In this document: piece by piece, positions 23,312 through 33,709 of the stretch
Layout: each line of letters opens with the position of its first letter
Position numbering within the stretch: position 1 is the first letter of the stretch
DNA from: Mycocentrospora acerina
Lineage: Eukaryota; Ascomycota; Dothideomycetes; Pleosporales
Reading direction: 5' to 3'
Length of the DNA: 64,000 nucleotides
Assembly: GCA_022701365.1 (NCBI GenBank)
Contig: JAKUHH010000394.1
Span: forward strand, 62,648 to 126,647
Program-made: the position numbers and the translations under genes
Notes under the pieces: generated by a model
The model's input: only the letters and a program-made list of their open reading frames with translations
The model's database searches: none
Told to the model about the DNA's origin: nothing

Positions 23312-25634
23312 ATGGACAGATTACCTGACATGGAGCATATACATCATTTCGAGTACGATGGTGTTAGCGGGAACGCACTTGGTGATAATCTCAGCGCTTG
23401 GACAGTACAGGAGACTCCAACTGTCGGAAATGAGCCATCAATTTCTGATTGCTGGATTAACGATCTTCTCGGCGATGACACCCTCGGCGGTAGCCTTCTC
23501 GGAGATTGGGGGATACAGGTGCCAGCAACAGAGAACTGCGACAACCCGCCCGACATGCCAGGATCATGTAATGTCAACGGCGACCTGGACAGCAATTTCA
23601 TAAGCGGCCTTGTATTCACCAACGCAGAGGGAGACCTGTTCACCAACGTAGATGGAGGCTGCCAGCCAATGATATATGGAGGTAAGTTTCTCCGTAGCGC
23701 TCCGAAGCTCGGCGCGCTCCGGCATCCGCTTTCTCCAGTGTGCTGATTTTGATCTGATAACAGATCAATCTGATAACGCCCACCTTTCCCATTCGCTTCT
23801 CCCACCTCCAACCGCGAACATGTCTGTATGCTCTGGGTTCTCTCCTCTCACGCCCGAGTCGGATAGCAACTCGCTGTTCTCGCTGCAGCCCGCACCGGCT
23901 GCTCATGTGACGCCTGCCAGCTCTGACCGGCGCCCCTCGAGTGCACGAAGTGAGTGGCAGCGACTTCCTGGCGCGACCACGCCCACGGCGCTGATGCCAC
24001 GCCCGCAGTCTGTGCTGACCCCCTCACCAGCCCTCGTGCCACATGTCACGCTGCAGGCCACCACGGCGTCCTCACCGCAGAGCACTGGCGGGCCCTCTGT
24101 TGGAGGGGGCCCGGCAGGCAAAGAGTATCAGGTTCCGTCCCGCCCCAGGCCGGGACGCAAGCCCGCTACCGATGAGCCCGCGTCCAAGCGCAAGGCTCAG
24201 AACCGCGAGTCGCAGCGCAACTTCCGCGCCAGGAAGATGCAGAAGATGAAGGAGGTGCAGGACGATCTGAAAAAGGCCCGTGACGAGCATCGAGCACAGG
24301 AAAGCGACCGTGCCAACGAAATCGCCGCCTTGCACGGCAGGATCCGCGAGCTGGAGAACATGGCGCAGCAGCACAGGAACGACATGCAGGCCCTGCGCGA
24401 CGAGTACGCCGCCATGGAGGTCCACCGCAACTACTGGCACGACGAGTACGACCGCATCTGGGAGGCCCACAAGGCAATGACCCAGCAGCAGTCGCCAAAC
24501 CAGAACCCCGTCGTCAATGGCTCGCACTTTGCCAACCATCAGTATGACCAGAAGCGCCACTACGAAACACCCATGGAAACCTCAACCAACGACGCCAATG
24601 CCTACAGTACCCCCAACACCGATATCCTCGATGGCTGCGGCGGCTGCAAGCCTAATGGCGAGTGTGCCTGCATCACCGACATTGCCAATCAGGTGACCAT
24701 GGAAGACGCCTTCGAGCCCGCCGTGCCCCTGCCAGCCAGAGCGACTGCGAAGAAGGAGGCCAAAGTTCAAACGCCCGTCCCCTTCTCTGAGCTCGAGATT
24801 GACTTTACCGCCCGATTCTCGACTCAGCAGGCCCGACCTGATCCTCGCGCCACCATCAGCTTCATGACAGATAACGAACATGAAAGCTGCGGCTTCTGTA
24901 CCGATGTCAGCAACTGTGCCTGCCGTGCGACTTCTCTCCAGGTAGGTATCGAGGACTACCCGCCTGCTATCGCTCCTGATGTCAAATCTGCTCCTCGCCT
25001 GTTGCAGGGGCCTGGAAGTTGTGATGATTGCCAGGCGAATCCCAAACAAGCAGCTTGGTGCCAGCGGGTCTCAAAACTGCGGAACGAGGCCACTCCTCCT
25101 GCTTCTCGCCGCGGTTCCAACGCAAGCTCTTCGAGCCGCACATCGATTGTAAAGCCTCTGCGCCGGGACTCAAATATGAGTGTTTCGAGCCGCATCTCAA
25201 ATGTGAGCGACTCGAGAATGAGTAACAGCCTGAAGACACTCGAACCCCAAGTAGACTCTCGCATTGACACCAACACCAACCGCGCACTGCGGTCTATTGG
25301 CTGCAGCGAGGCTTTCAAACTCCTCGACGGCCGTGTCCCCATGGATTCCGACCGCATGGACTGGGTTGCCAATCTCAAGCCAGTGCCGCACGATGCCCGT
25401 CGAGACACATTCACCATGGAGCCTCGGTTGTATAGCGCTATGGAACTCGATGCTGCTGGCATCATCACAACGCTCGGAAACAGCAGGCAGACTCTGCAGC
25501 CTCGCCCGTCAGATGGCAAGAATGCAGACATTGTCCGACTAGCAGAGGAATTCCGCCGCAGCAGCAACTCTCCACGCACTGCTCCCGGTGACAACAAGCT
25601 GCCAGTTGTTGATTCGATGCAAATGGAGATGTAG
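23312..25634 (+). CDS. bZIP transcription factor with Hap4-binding and Cys-rich motifs (HapX-like)
   Basis: Modelled as two exons, 23312-23681 and 23764-25634, with an 82-bp intron (GTAAGT...CAG); 746 residues. The motif RPRPGRKPATDEP resembles the Hap4/CCAAT-complex-binding segment found in front of the bZIP of HapX proteins. The basic region (about 265-285) reads QNRESQRNFRARK, followed by a long coiled coil. Three Cys-rich segments follow: CGGC...CAC (about 415), CGFC...CAC (about 499) and CDDC (about 543), reminiscent of HapX iron-sensing regions. HapX represses iron-consuming genes under iron limitation. The acidic 123-residue first exon is not something I know from HapX. An alternative start at 23820 would give a 604-residue form. 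Confidence 0.78.
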
Positions 25635-26541
25635 AGTGCTTCGCTTTTGTTCTTACAGTCATTTATACCCGTTCATTCAGTCATTGATACCCGTTAGACA
25701 AAGGGTTGGGTGGACGGACTGCTTGTACATATTGCATGGGATATTCGCACGCTCGAGCGTGTTCAAAAAGACATATTCGGCCCTTCAGCAGGCCAAGGCG
25801 TACGGCGTATGGGATATTACGGAGTCACAAATTCACGATGATATGATCCAACTTTTTTCTTTCTCCATGTCGAGTTAGAACATGATGTAGATATGTAGTC
25901 TAGGTTGTTCAATCAAACCCTAATCAATCACTCCAAAGTAAAAATAAAAGTCCAACTCACTGAAAACTTGATCCCCTAGCCAAGCTCGCTGACCAGATTG
26001 GGGTCTTCTTTCCGCAAGAGCAACCCCTCACTGACGGAACTTCCCTCGGGGGCCCTCTTCGCACGACAAACGAAAAAAAACTCCGACAAAAGTCTGTCAC
26101 TGCCAAGCGGCCAGACCGGGCGGGTCGTACGACTGGGTGGAGATCTTTCGGCGATTAGCCGACTTTGGTGGGGTGATGTAGCCTATGAGTGGTGCGTGGC
26201 CAGAGCGATGCCGGAGATGGGCAGGTGATCTGATAAGATTGCACAGCTTAGTGGGGAGTTGGCGCGGCACAGGATCATGTGTTGGAAGTATTGATCTGTG
26301 GGGAAAGGAGAGGTGTGCGGCGATGAGCTGTGTGGGTAAAGTGGTGGGTTTTGTCGTCGTTGATGGTCGGTAGTGAGGGGTACGTGTCGCGTGTTGGATC
26401 CTTGCGCTGGGCCCACCCCCGGACAAATATATGTCAGATCTTCTTCGAAGAGATACAACAGTCTTGTCTTCATGCTCAGCCTCAATATACGTATATATTA
26501 CAGTGAATTAGCTATGTCATCATCAACAAGATCATCAATCC
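25635..26541. other. Intergenic region 5' of the tRNA
   Basis: This 907-bp stretch has no recognisable coding sequence; it includes the 3' end of the bZIP gene. Confidence 0.5.
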
Positions 26542-26622
26542 GGCACTTTGGCGGAGTGGTTAACGCGCGGGCCTGCTAAGCCCGTTCCTTCGGGAGCGAG
26601 TGTTCGAATCACTCAGGTGTCG
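26542..26622 (+). tRNA. tRNA-Ser(GCT)
   Basis: An 81-base class II cloverleaf. The acceptor stem GGCACTT pairs with AGGTGTC (two G-U pairs), with discriminator G. The anticodon stem CGGGC/GCCCG encloses the loop CTGCTAA with anticodon GCT, reading AGC/AGT serine codons. A long variable arm (CCTTCGGG hairpin) and the T-arm GAGTG-TTCGAAT-CACTC complete it. There is no intron. A T-run at 26629-26633 and beyond could act as the Pol III terminator. Confidence 0.95.
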
Positions 26623-27814
26623 TATGATTTTTTGGATTTTTTGCCGTGTCGTACGTCATCATCAGGGTAGGAGATAGGGGTAGGGCCTACCCTTTCTCTT
26701 TTTTGAACGGATACAAGGTATGTTTTGGTGAGGGGAATTAAGTTGAGTGCAAGAAGTTCCCAAGTCGGCTGGTGGGAGGCAGTGAGGATGGCTTCCAGAC
26801 GGAATATACAGTATGGATACGCCTGATCGTGGTCTATGCGTATGTGTAATTCAAGCAGGGTTGGCCCATACTCTAGCTAGTCGATGCTACTCACAATTTC
26901 AGCTTATTGTTCCGACAATTTCTATTCGCTGCAAAAGACATTTCTCTTTGCTGGCCTGTCCTTGCACGTCTATAATTAAGACTGTACATATTTTTAATAT
27001 AAATTGATGATTAGGGTTCTTTTGATGACTTATCTCACTTCGCCTCGGTAGTTTCACAGTGTGTCTAAGAAATGGGCTCTGGTATCGGGCTTACCTTTGA
27101 GCGTCACAAAAGACTGGAGTGGTGCTCATGAGGAATCGATGGGAGTTCGGACAAGAGCGGACGAGTGGGTTGGGGATGGTTTCATCGTCGGGTGTATGTG
27201 AGGAGGTGGAGTCTTGTGGGCTGTGCAGATTGCTTGTGCTGTCTTGTGTCGGTGATTTCCATCGCTAATGAGTGAGATGACGGCAAGTGCATATTTGGCG
27301 AAAGGTGACTGGGAAGTGACAGTGGCTTGGTTCAAGTCAAGATACTTTACTGGTGGTTGCAATCTTGTCTGCATTGCGGATCAGTCCAGAGAGGTTGAAT
27401 TGAGTTTTTGGACAACAATGGCATGGAGGTAGGAAATACGTGGGCGAAAGTAACGAGGCTAGAGACCTGGAATTGGGTGTTGCAGGGAAGATACGTCAAG
27501 CATGTCTGGCTATTCGCTGGTTTCGGTATGTGGTAAAATTGTCTCAAGTCTAATGTTACATTGTGTGCTCTCCTCTAAAGTGAAGCAAATTCAAAAGAGA
27601 GCGATTCTCCAAATGAATGGTATGAAATCTATTGAACCAGCCAAATCTAATGTACAATCTTGACAATATCCGAGCCTCTTCTCACAATCAGTTGCCCTGC
27701 TCTATTTTTCTTTTCAATCGAGCACCAGTTTCTGCGATCTTCGTTAGCGAAATAAGTCAAATGGAATAGCAATAGATTGTGCCCGCTATCAACCTACCCA
27801 GTGCTTCATTGTCC
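26623..27814. other. Intergenic region without recognised gene
   Basis: These 1,192 bp contain only short frames with no motif. I see no repeat structure or RNA gene beyond the adjacent tRNA. Confidence 0.5.
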
Positions 27815-28003
27815 TTAACCTACGCTGCAAATGCAGCCTTGCCTAAGACCTGCGTCCGCCACCGGCCAGGCGACGCACAAATGGCCAACGCTTGTGCAGT
27901 CGGCACGCTCGACGCCGCAATTCGTCTCCTCGCAAGGTCCCGTGTAAGGAGCGGCGGTGACAATGCTGGCGAGCAGAGAGGCGACGAGGATAGAGAAACG
28001 CAT
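27815..28003 (-). CDS. Small secreted cysteine-rich protein (effector-like)
   Basis: A 62-residue single-exon frame. It starts with a strong signal peptide (MRFSILVASLLASIVTAAP), and the predicted mature part of about 43 residues has six cysteines, enough for three disulfides. A TATAAA on the minus strand (28133-28128) lies 125 bp upstream of the ATG, which supports a real promoter. The last codons before the stop contain a possible splice donor (GTAGGT), so the C-terminus may be longer through another exon. I recognise no family; size and cysteine content are those of fungal secreted effectors or antimicrobial peptides, which is inference. Confidence 0.6.
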   Translation of the reverse strand: MRFSILVASLLASIVTAAPYTGPCEETNCGVERADCTSVGHLCVAWPVADAGLRQGCICSVG

Positions 28004-28127
28004 GATGATTTGCTGGAAGTAAACAGAGACTTGTCTGGAGAAGCTTGGAGAGTAAAGATGATGTGTTTGGATGAAATGGTGTGAAGTGGAGTGTGTGGTG
28101 TTGAAGAATTATGAGAAATAGCAGAGC

Positions 28128-28133
28128 TTTATA
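28128..28133 (-). promoter_or_regulatory. TATA box of the small secreted protein gene
   Basis: TATAAA read on the minus strand, 125 bp upstream of the start codon of the 62-residue secreted protein. Confidence 0.45.
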
Positions 28134-29185
28134 TTTGATCAATCACCTGGTGCCTTCTCCTAGTACACACTTTTACCAAGAGATTTGGGTTGTCTTTTGT
28201 CGCCTTGAAACAAGCTATGTCCTAAGCATTCCAAGGTCTAGTCTAGGAAGTGTCAAGATCACGACCGCCCCGGTGTTACTTTCGCCAGCTGCTTTAAATT
28301 GATAAGCTCTAAGAGACACCGAGGTGACGTGGAATCGATGGGAGCCCGGAGGTTAGCTGCGAAGAAAGGACAGCGTCTAAGCAGCACGGATTTGTCAAGG
28401 TGGTATCGGGGGTGTCAATTTGGTTACAACTTGGCTTGGCTGCTTGGCTGCCCAGCAATTCTCGGTGAGTTTAAGATCAAGCATACTACATAAATTCATG
28501 GAAGCTCTAAGATTTGACCCAGGGTGTTGACTATGCAATACTTTGTTTGTCTGGAAAGCTTGTTCAGAAGTTCGGTGAATTGCAGAAGCGACAGATCTAG
28601 GAGCAGTGGTGAAGATGGAGCATGACGATAAATTAGTTTGCCAAATGCGTGGAGCTGCATCTGTCACACCCACGAGTTTCAAGTCGACTCTCAACTTTGA
28701 TGTCTGGAGACGTGACAACACTTGCGCTGTGATCGGGCCTTTCATGTCAGACTGGGAGGTCCCCTTTGCATTGGCCAGAATTAGCAGTATCTAGTTTCAC
28801 ATGTCACCTGCTGTCAGAGACTAGGCTAGAGTGCAAATCGTCCAACAGTGGAGTGCCCTGTGATTGTAGTGGTTACCATGTATACGCTTTGGATAGATCA
28901 GAGCACGATGTGAGTGTACATGGTACAATCGACGCATCTCGTTCAAACACGCGAATTCTGGGAGGGTGATTCAAGGTGTCACAGACGATGTATTGACGCA
29001 AGTTTGACGACTCGGCAAAATAATGAGTGTGGATGACAGAGGACCAAAGAATGGCAGCTGACGACGAGGGCGACTGATTACGCGTGTCGGCGCGTGGCGC
29101 GTACCTAACTCTTGGTCTCCACCCCCGCATTCATCCACCATCAGGCGCCAGCCATCACAGTGCCCAACCACGCACATCATCCACA
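28134..29185. other. Intergenic region without recognised gene
   Basis: About 1 kb between divergent genes. Only short frames without motifs are seen. Confidence 0.5.
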
Positions 29186-30598
29186 ATGCCAAACAACAAC
29201 GACCCCAACCGTCCCGACGACAACCCCTTCATTGCCTTCCGCCGCTTCGCCGACTCGCAGGTCTCGTCCATTCTCAATACCGTCTTCACGCTCCCCGCCA
29301 CCCTCGCCCACTACAACGTCGCGCACCAAGCACGTGAGCAATGCTTGTTTGGGAAGGCGGACAAGCGGGAATGCGACAAACTGCAGCAGCTCGAGGGCGA
29401 AATTGCGAGGCTGCGGGATGAAGGACGCGCGTCGTATAGAGTTGGCGATTTACAGGATGTTCTGGAGAAGAGCGAAGATCTTCTGGTTCTCACACAGAGG
29501 GCTGATCAGGTGAGAAGGAGTATTGTCGAGGCTGCCACAGGACAGGAGGGTAGTGGGAACGGGGAGAGGGCGTTGGTAGAGAAGGTAGGCAACGAGAAGG
29601 GTCAACAGTGGGGGGACTCGTGGGACTGGGATATACCAAAGCGAGATGGGGATGCCGACGACTCGGATCTTTACGCAAAGATGATTCAAATGGAAGCACA
29701 AATGAAAAAGTTTCTATTTGGTGACCGTGGGCTAGACGTGGAGCCTCGGAGGTGGAGGGGCGAGGACGGGCATCAAAGTGAAGATGCCAGATCTCGCCTG
29801 CAGGACTCTCAGCCACATACCGCCTCCTGGCTATGGCAATGGCCATCCCCAGGAGACACTTTGAAAAAAGATGCCGCCAGCAACGATAGTCTCCAAGATG
29901 TATTCGATGAGCTCGGCCAAGTGATGCGCAGCGAAGCCAGACGAATACTGCGCCACCCTTCAGCTTCCACATCTGACAATTCATACTCCCCTGAATCGCT
30001 CTCGCAAAATCCAGCACTGCGGGAATCCGGTATAGATTGGCAAGCCGCATACGAGGAGCTACTACGCACCGAGCAGCAACGTCAGACCCATGAAGGTGCA
30101 AACTACTCATCACCCAAGAGCCCCCAATACCCCAAGAACATACCCTGGGAAGATTCACAATCATCTCAAGACCCGCCCTCTTCCTATGCTCGCGATCACA
30201 ACGACCAGCACGAAGAGCCACCCTCCCCAAGAGCACATCAAACGCACTTCACAAACACACGCTCATCCGAGCAATCTAGCCACACTGACGCTTCAAACAC
30301 CGAACTAGACATGTATGAACAGTTACTTGCTCCACCACAATCTCACAATTTAGACGCCAATAACCAGCTCGCGCCATCTGTTCTCTCCACAATGACAACC
30401 ACCGAGCGCACCGTCGCGCCCGATGGGTCTGTAACGACGAAGATTCTGCTGAAGAAGCGATTCGCAGATGGAAGGGAGGAAAGCTCCGAAACAGTTCACA
30501 CACAGCGTGGAGAGACGGCGAGGGAGATGTGGAAAGATCCTGGGCAGAAGAGAGAGTCGAAAGATGAGAAGAGGGGAGGATGGTTTTGGTCAAGTTGA
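29186..30598 (+). CDS. Uncharacterised fungal protein with coiled-coil segment
   Basis: A single exon; with the ATG at 29186 (MPNNNDPN) the product is 470 residues. An in-frame ATG at 29084 would add 34 residues that look like untranslated leader. Visible parts: a hydrophobic-amphipathic stretch near 20-50 (FIAFRRFADSQVSSILNTVF), a Lys/Glu-rich coiled coil near 55-110 (CDKLQQLEGEIARLRDEG), a long polar, probably disordered middle, and a compact C-terminal motif TTTERTVAPDGSVTTKILLKKRFADGR cut here into its two halves TERTVAPDGS and KKRFADGRE. That final motif looks conserved rather than disordered. I cannot name the family or function. Confidence 0.75.
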   Translation: MPNNNDPNRPDDNPFIAFRRFADSQVSSILNTVFTLPATLAHYNVAHQAREQCLFGKADKRECDKLQQLEGEIARLRDEGRASYRVGDLQDVLEKSEDLLVLTQRADQVRRSIVEAATGQEGSGNGERALVEKVGNEKGQQWGDSWDWDIPKRDGDADDSDLYAKMIQMEAQMKKFLFGDRGLDVEPRRWRGEDGHQSEDARSRLQDSQPHTASWLWQWPSPGDTLKKDAASNDSLQDVFDELGQVMRSEARRILRHPSASTSDNSYSPESLSQNPALRESGIDWQAAYEELLRTEQQRQTHEGANYSSPKSPQYPKNIPWEDSQSSQDPPSSYARDHNDQHEEPPSPRAHQTHFTNTRSSEQSSHTDASNTELDMYEQLLAPPQSHNLDANNQLAPSVLSTMTTTERTVAPDGSVTTKILLKKRFADGREESSETVHTQRGETAREMWKDPGQKRESKDEKRGGWFWSS

Positions 30599-31201
30599 AG
30601 AGATGGAATGATGTAGTCGTGTGGAGTTGGGGGTGCCTGGAAATGTGGAAGTTTTAATTGAGGAACATGATTATTTGGAGATTGTCTTGTTGTGTTTGTA
30701 GAATAAAGTGTGGAGCTGAACTCCTCTCAATCAAGTCATCCTCTACTTCTTCTTCTCTTTATGCTGGTTCTATAAATCCATGTCAGTAGAGTATTCAGCT
30801 TAAGTGTCAACGTTGCCGTGAGAAAAGCCAAAATCGTATGGATCGGTGGGGATGCACGTAATAGCCAAAGTTACCTCGCGCCTAGCCACGCACTAATCAC
30901 CAAAAGATTCACTTGATTCTCTCCTGACCAAATATGAAGAATAATGTCAGTTTCTGCAAAGAGATGTCATCACAAGCGACATGCATACACACACACATAC
31001 ACACAAGGCAAGAACATAAATTGTAATATTCACCAACGAGTCAAAAATATGAAAAAATATATACTTCAAGAAGAGAAATCCCAACCACTACTACCACCAC
31101 CACCGCTTTCTTCAACAAAGAAAACCATCGCCAAAAATCCACAAAAATCTCCAAATAATATACTTTCCCACGAAAATATTTAAAAAAAAAAATAAAGACA
31201 T
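30599..31201. other. Convergent intergenic region
   Basis: This 603-bp AT-rich stretch separates the 3' ends of two genes; it has (ca)n-like and (acc)n short runs near 30981-31003 and 31087-31103. No gene is seen. Confidence 0.5.
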
Positions 31202-33709
31202 TCAAACAGTAACCTGTACCGTCCTAGCCAGTCCCGGCGTACCCGCGGCATTCATCGCAAAGAGGTAGTAGAACCCAGGGATGAGGACGCCAGCTTCCTT
31301 GGGCAGCGCAATCGTATGCCTCGCCGCGTTCTTGGTCACACTAGCGAGGGGCACACGCCTCTGATCCGAGTTGATGCTGTGAGTCGCGCTTCCGATGCGC
31401 ACGAGCGAGAAAGTCGTCGGGTTGGAATCGCCCATGTCGACTGTGAGGGAGCCGCCAACACGGACTTTGTAGCCCGTGGTGTCGGTGTTGGAGCGCAGGG
31501 CGGAGATGGAGGGTTTGGGTGCCGGGGTGCCGTCGGGCTTGAAGAGGTAGGGAGGGGAGAAGATTTCGCCGTTGAAGTGCTGCACGTTTTGGTCGCAGAA
31601 GGCGGTTGATTCGCCCTGGCCGACGGGGCAGAGGCCGCCGCCGGCGGCCCATACGGTGCCGTCGGCGAGGAGGAGGCTGACGGCGTGGTAGTTTCGGGGG
31701 ATTTGGGCGGGGGCTAGGACGGTGAAGTTCTTGGTGATGGGGTCGAAGAGCTCGGCGACGAAGACGGATTGGATGTCGGTGAAGACGAGGGAGGTGGCTT
31801 GGCCGCCGGTGATGATCACTTGGCCGTTGGGTAGGACGACTGCGTTGGCGAAGCCGCGGGCAAAGGCCATGGGGGCGACTCGTTCGACTTGGGCTTGCTG
31901 GTTTGGCTCGCCGATAGTTATAACGTGCGCCTTGTTGAAGCCGGGGCTGTTGGTGTAGCTTTGGCTGCCACCAGCCGAAAGAATCTTTCCGGCAACGGCG
32001 TCGTACATGGCTTGGACACCGCACATGGCGTCGTTGTCGGCGTCGCGAGTCCCAGCGTTTGAAACGGAACCCTTGTTGGCGGTACCATACCAGTGCATCG
32101 TCTTGCTAGGTCCAGCCTGGAAGACGTAGCCGTTCTTCCAACCAAAGAGCCCTGTACCAAAAATTAGCAAAAATCGTATCATTAGGGTAGGTTAGGACGG
32201 ACAAGCATGGTTATCAGTGCGCCATGGGCCTTCTGCGTCGTAAGTAGTGAGCATAGGCTTCACATCGCAGCCGTCAAGCAGCGTCCAAGTATTCTTGACC
32301 GGATCATACACCTCACCAGCCTTCATCGCGACGTCCTTTCCACCAATACCACCAGTGAAAGAACCGCCAATAGTAAAGACTCTACCGTCAGACAACGTCG
32401 TCGAAGACTGATAGCCGCGAGCAATCTTCATGTCGGCAGCTCTCGTCCACTGGTTCGTCTTGAAGTCGTACATGCTGACCGCCTCCGCATTCTCGCCTCC
32501 AGTCACAACCATTTTACCGTCCTGGGTGAAGCTCATACCAGGGCAGAACATATCGTGCTTAGTTTCCTTGACCTCACGTTGAGACACGGCACCAGTCTGC
32601 CAGTTGAAGTCTGCAAACTGTGTTTTTCCCGTCGGGCCGCTGAACTCGTAGCTACCCCATGACGAGAAACCCATAATACGGCGTGAAACTGGCTGCTCTG
32701 GAACAATGAAAGCCCCTGCAGGAACGACAGGGAGATTCACTGCAGGTGCCCATTTACCGCGGTTTCCAGCACTGAAGTTGGATGTTCCATTGACCAGCCG
32801 GATGGTCTGATATGCTCCGTCATATGTCCACGGCGCCTTGGAATCCTTCAGGTAGCAGACTTGATTCTTCGCATCCCATACAGCCTTTGTACATCCTGTA
32901 GTCTGGTCGCACTGGCCCATGCACGCGATTACAGTGCTGATGCCGTTTGTGATCTGTGTTGCGGCTCCGCCAAAGTCTGAACTCTCACAGATGGAAAATC
33001 CTCTTCCAGATTGGCTGCTGGTTGTATTCTTGTCACCTCCAGGGCAGATGGTGAGCTGGTCTCCTGTTTGCGGCCTAGAGAGTAATCGCATGCTGTCGAA
33101 GCGAGAGTTGGATGCCCAGAAGTTATTTGTTCCATCTTTGAGATGGCATACCAGGTCCTTGGTGTCATAGACTGCACGAACGCAGCCCCCAGACTTGCTG
33201 CAAAGGTCGGCACAAGCAGCTTGGGATGTTATCTGACCGATGATCTGCAGGCTTGGACCCACATAGTCACTCAGGGGACAGTGTGCCCAGCGTGCATTGT
33301 CTCCTGTGGTGATGGTCTTCTCCTCGACTGGGCACTTTGTGATAGCTGAGCCATCGGTGGGCTTCGAAACGAAGCGCATGGAATCATATTGCGCATTTTT
33401 TACCCAATTGAAGGCATCATCACCTTTGAGATGACAGAGGAAGTTAGTCTTGTCATACACTGCTCTCTTGCATGCTCCATTATTGTACTGCTGGCAGAGT
33501 TGTGCGCACGCGGTGTTTGATTTAATGGCGTTCAGGATCTGGATACTTGGTGCCTGATAGTCTGCATTGGGGCAGATAGCCCAAACACTCGCATCGGTAG
33601 CAGTGTAGCTAATTTCATCAGTCGGACATTTGGAGAGAGATTGGGCAAATAAGCCCCGAGAAAAAGTAGAAAAAAGAACGAGTGACTGTAAAGAAAGAAA
33701 GTTCACCAT
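31202..33709 (-). CDS. Secreted copper radical oxidase (AA5, galactose-oxidase-like) with three PAN-type modules
   Basis: Two exons: 33709-32203 and 32151-31202, joined across a 51-bp intron to give DNHAWLFGWK; 818 residues. After a signal peptide (about 1-22) come three tandem modules of roughly 90 residues (about 28-115, 122-211, 217-305). Each has the spacing of PAN/apple domains (C..LC...C..AVYD....CHLKD). The galactose-oxidase barrel follows: thioether pair C389 (FCPGM) and Y433 (RGYQSS), copper ligands Y657-H658 (NYHA) and H760 (ATHSIN). The residue equivalent to Trp290 of Fusarium galactose oxidase is Phe (F451, GGSFTGG), as in AA5_2 enzymes that prefer other alcohols. It would oxidise primary alcohols to aldehydes with release of hydrogen peroxide. 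Confidence 0.92.

Noticed and set aside
31341..32024. Minus-strand frame of 227 codons rich in Arg and Pro
   Set aside because: Alternative-frame shadow of the AA5 second exon.
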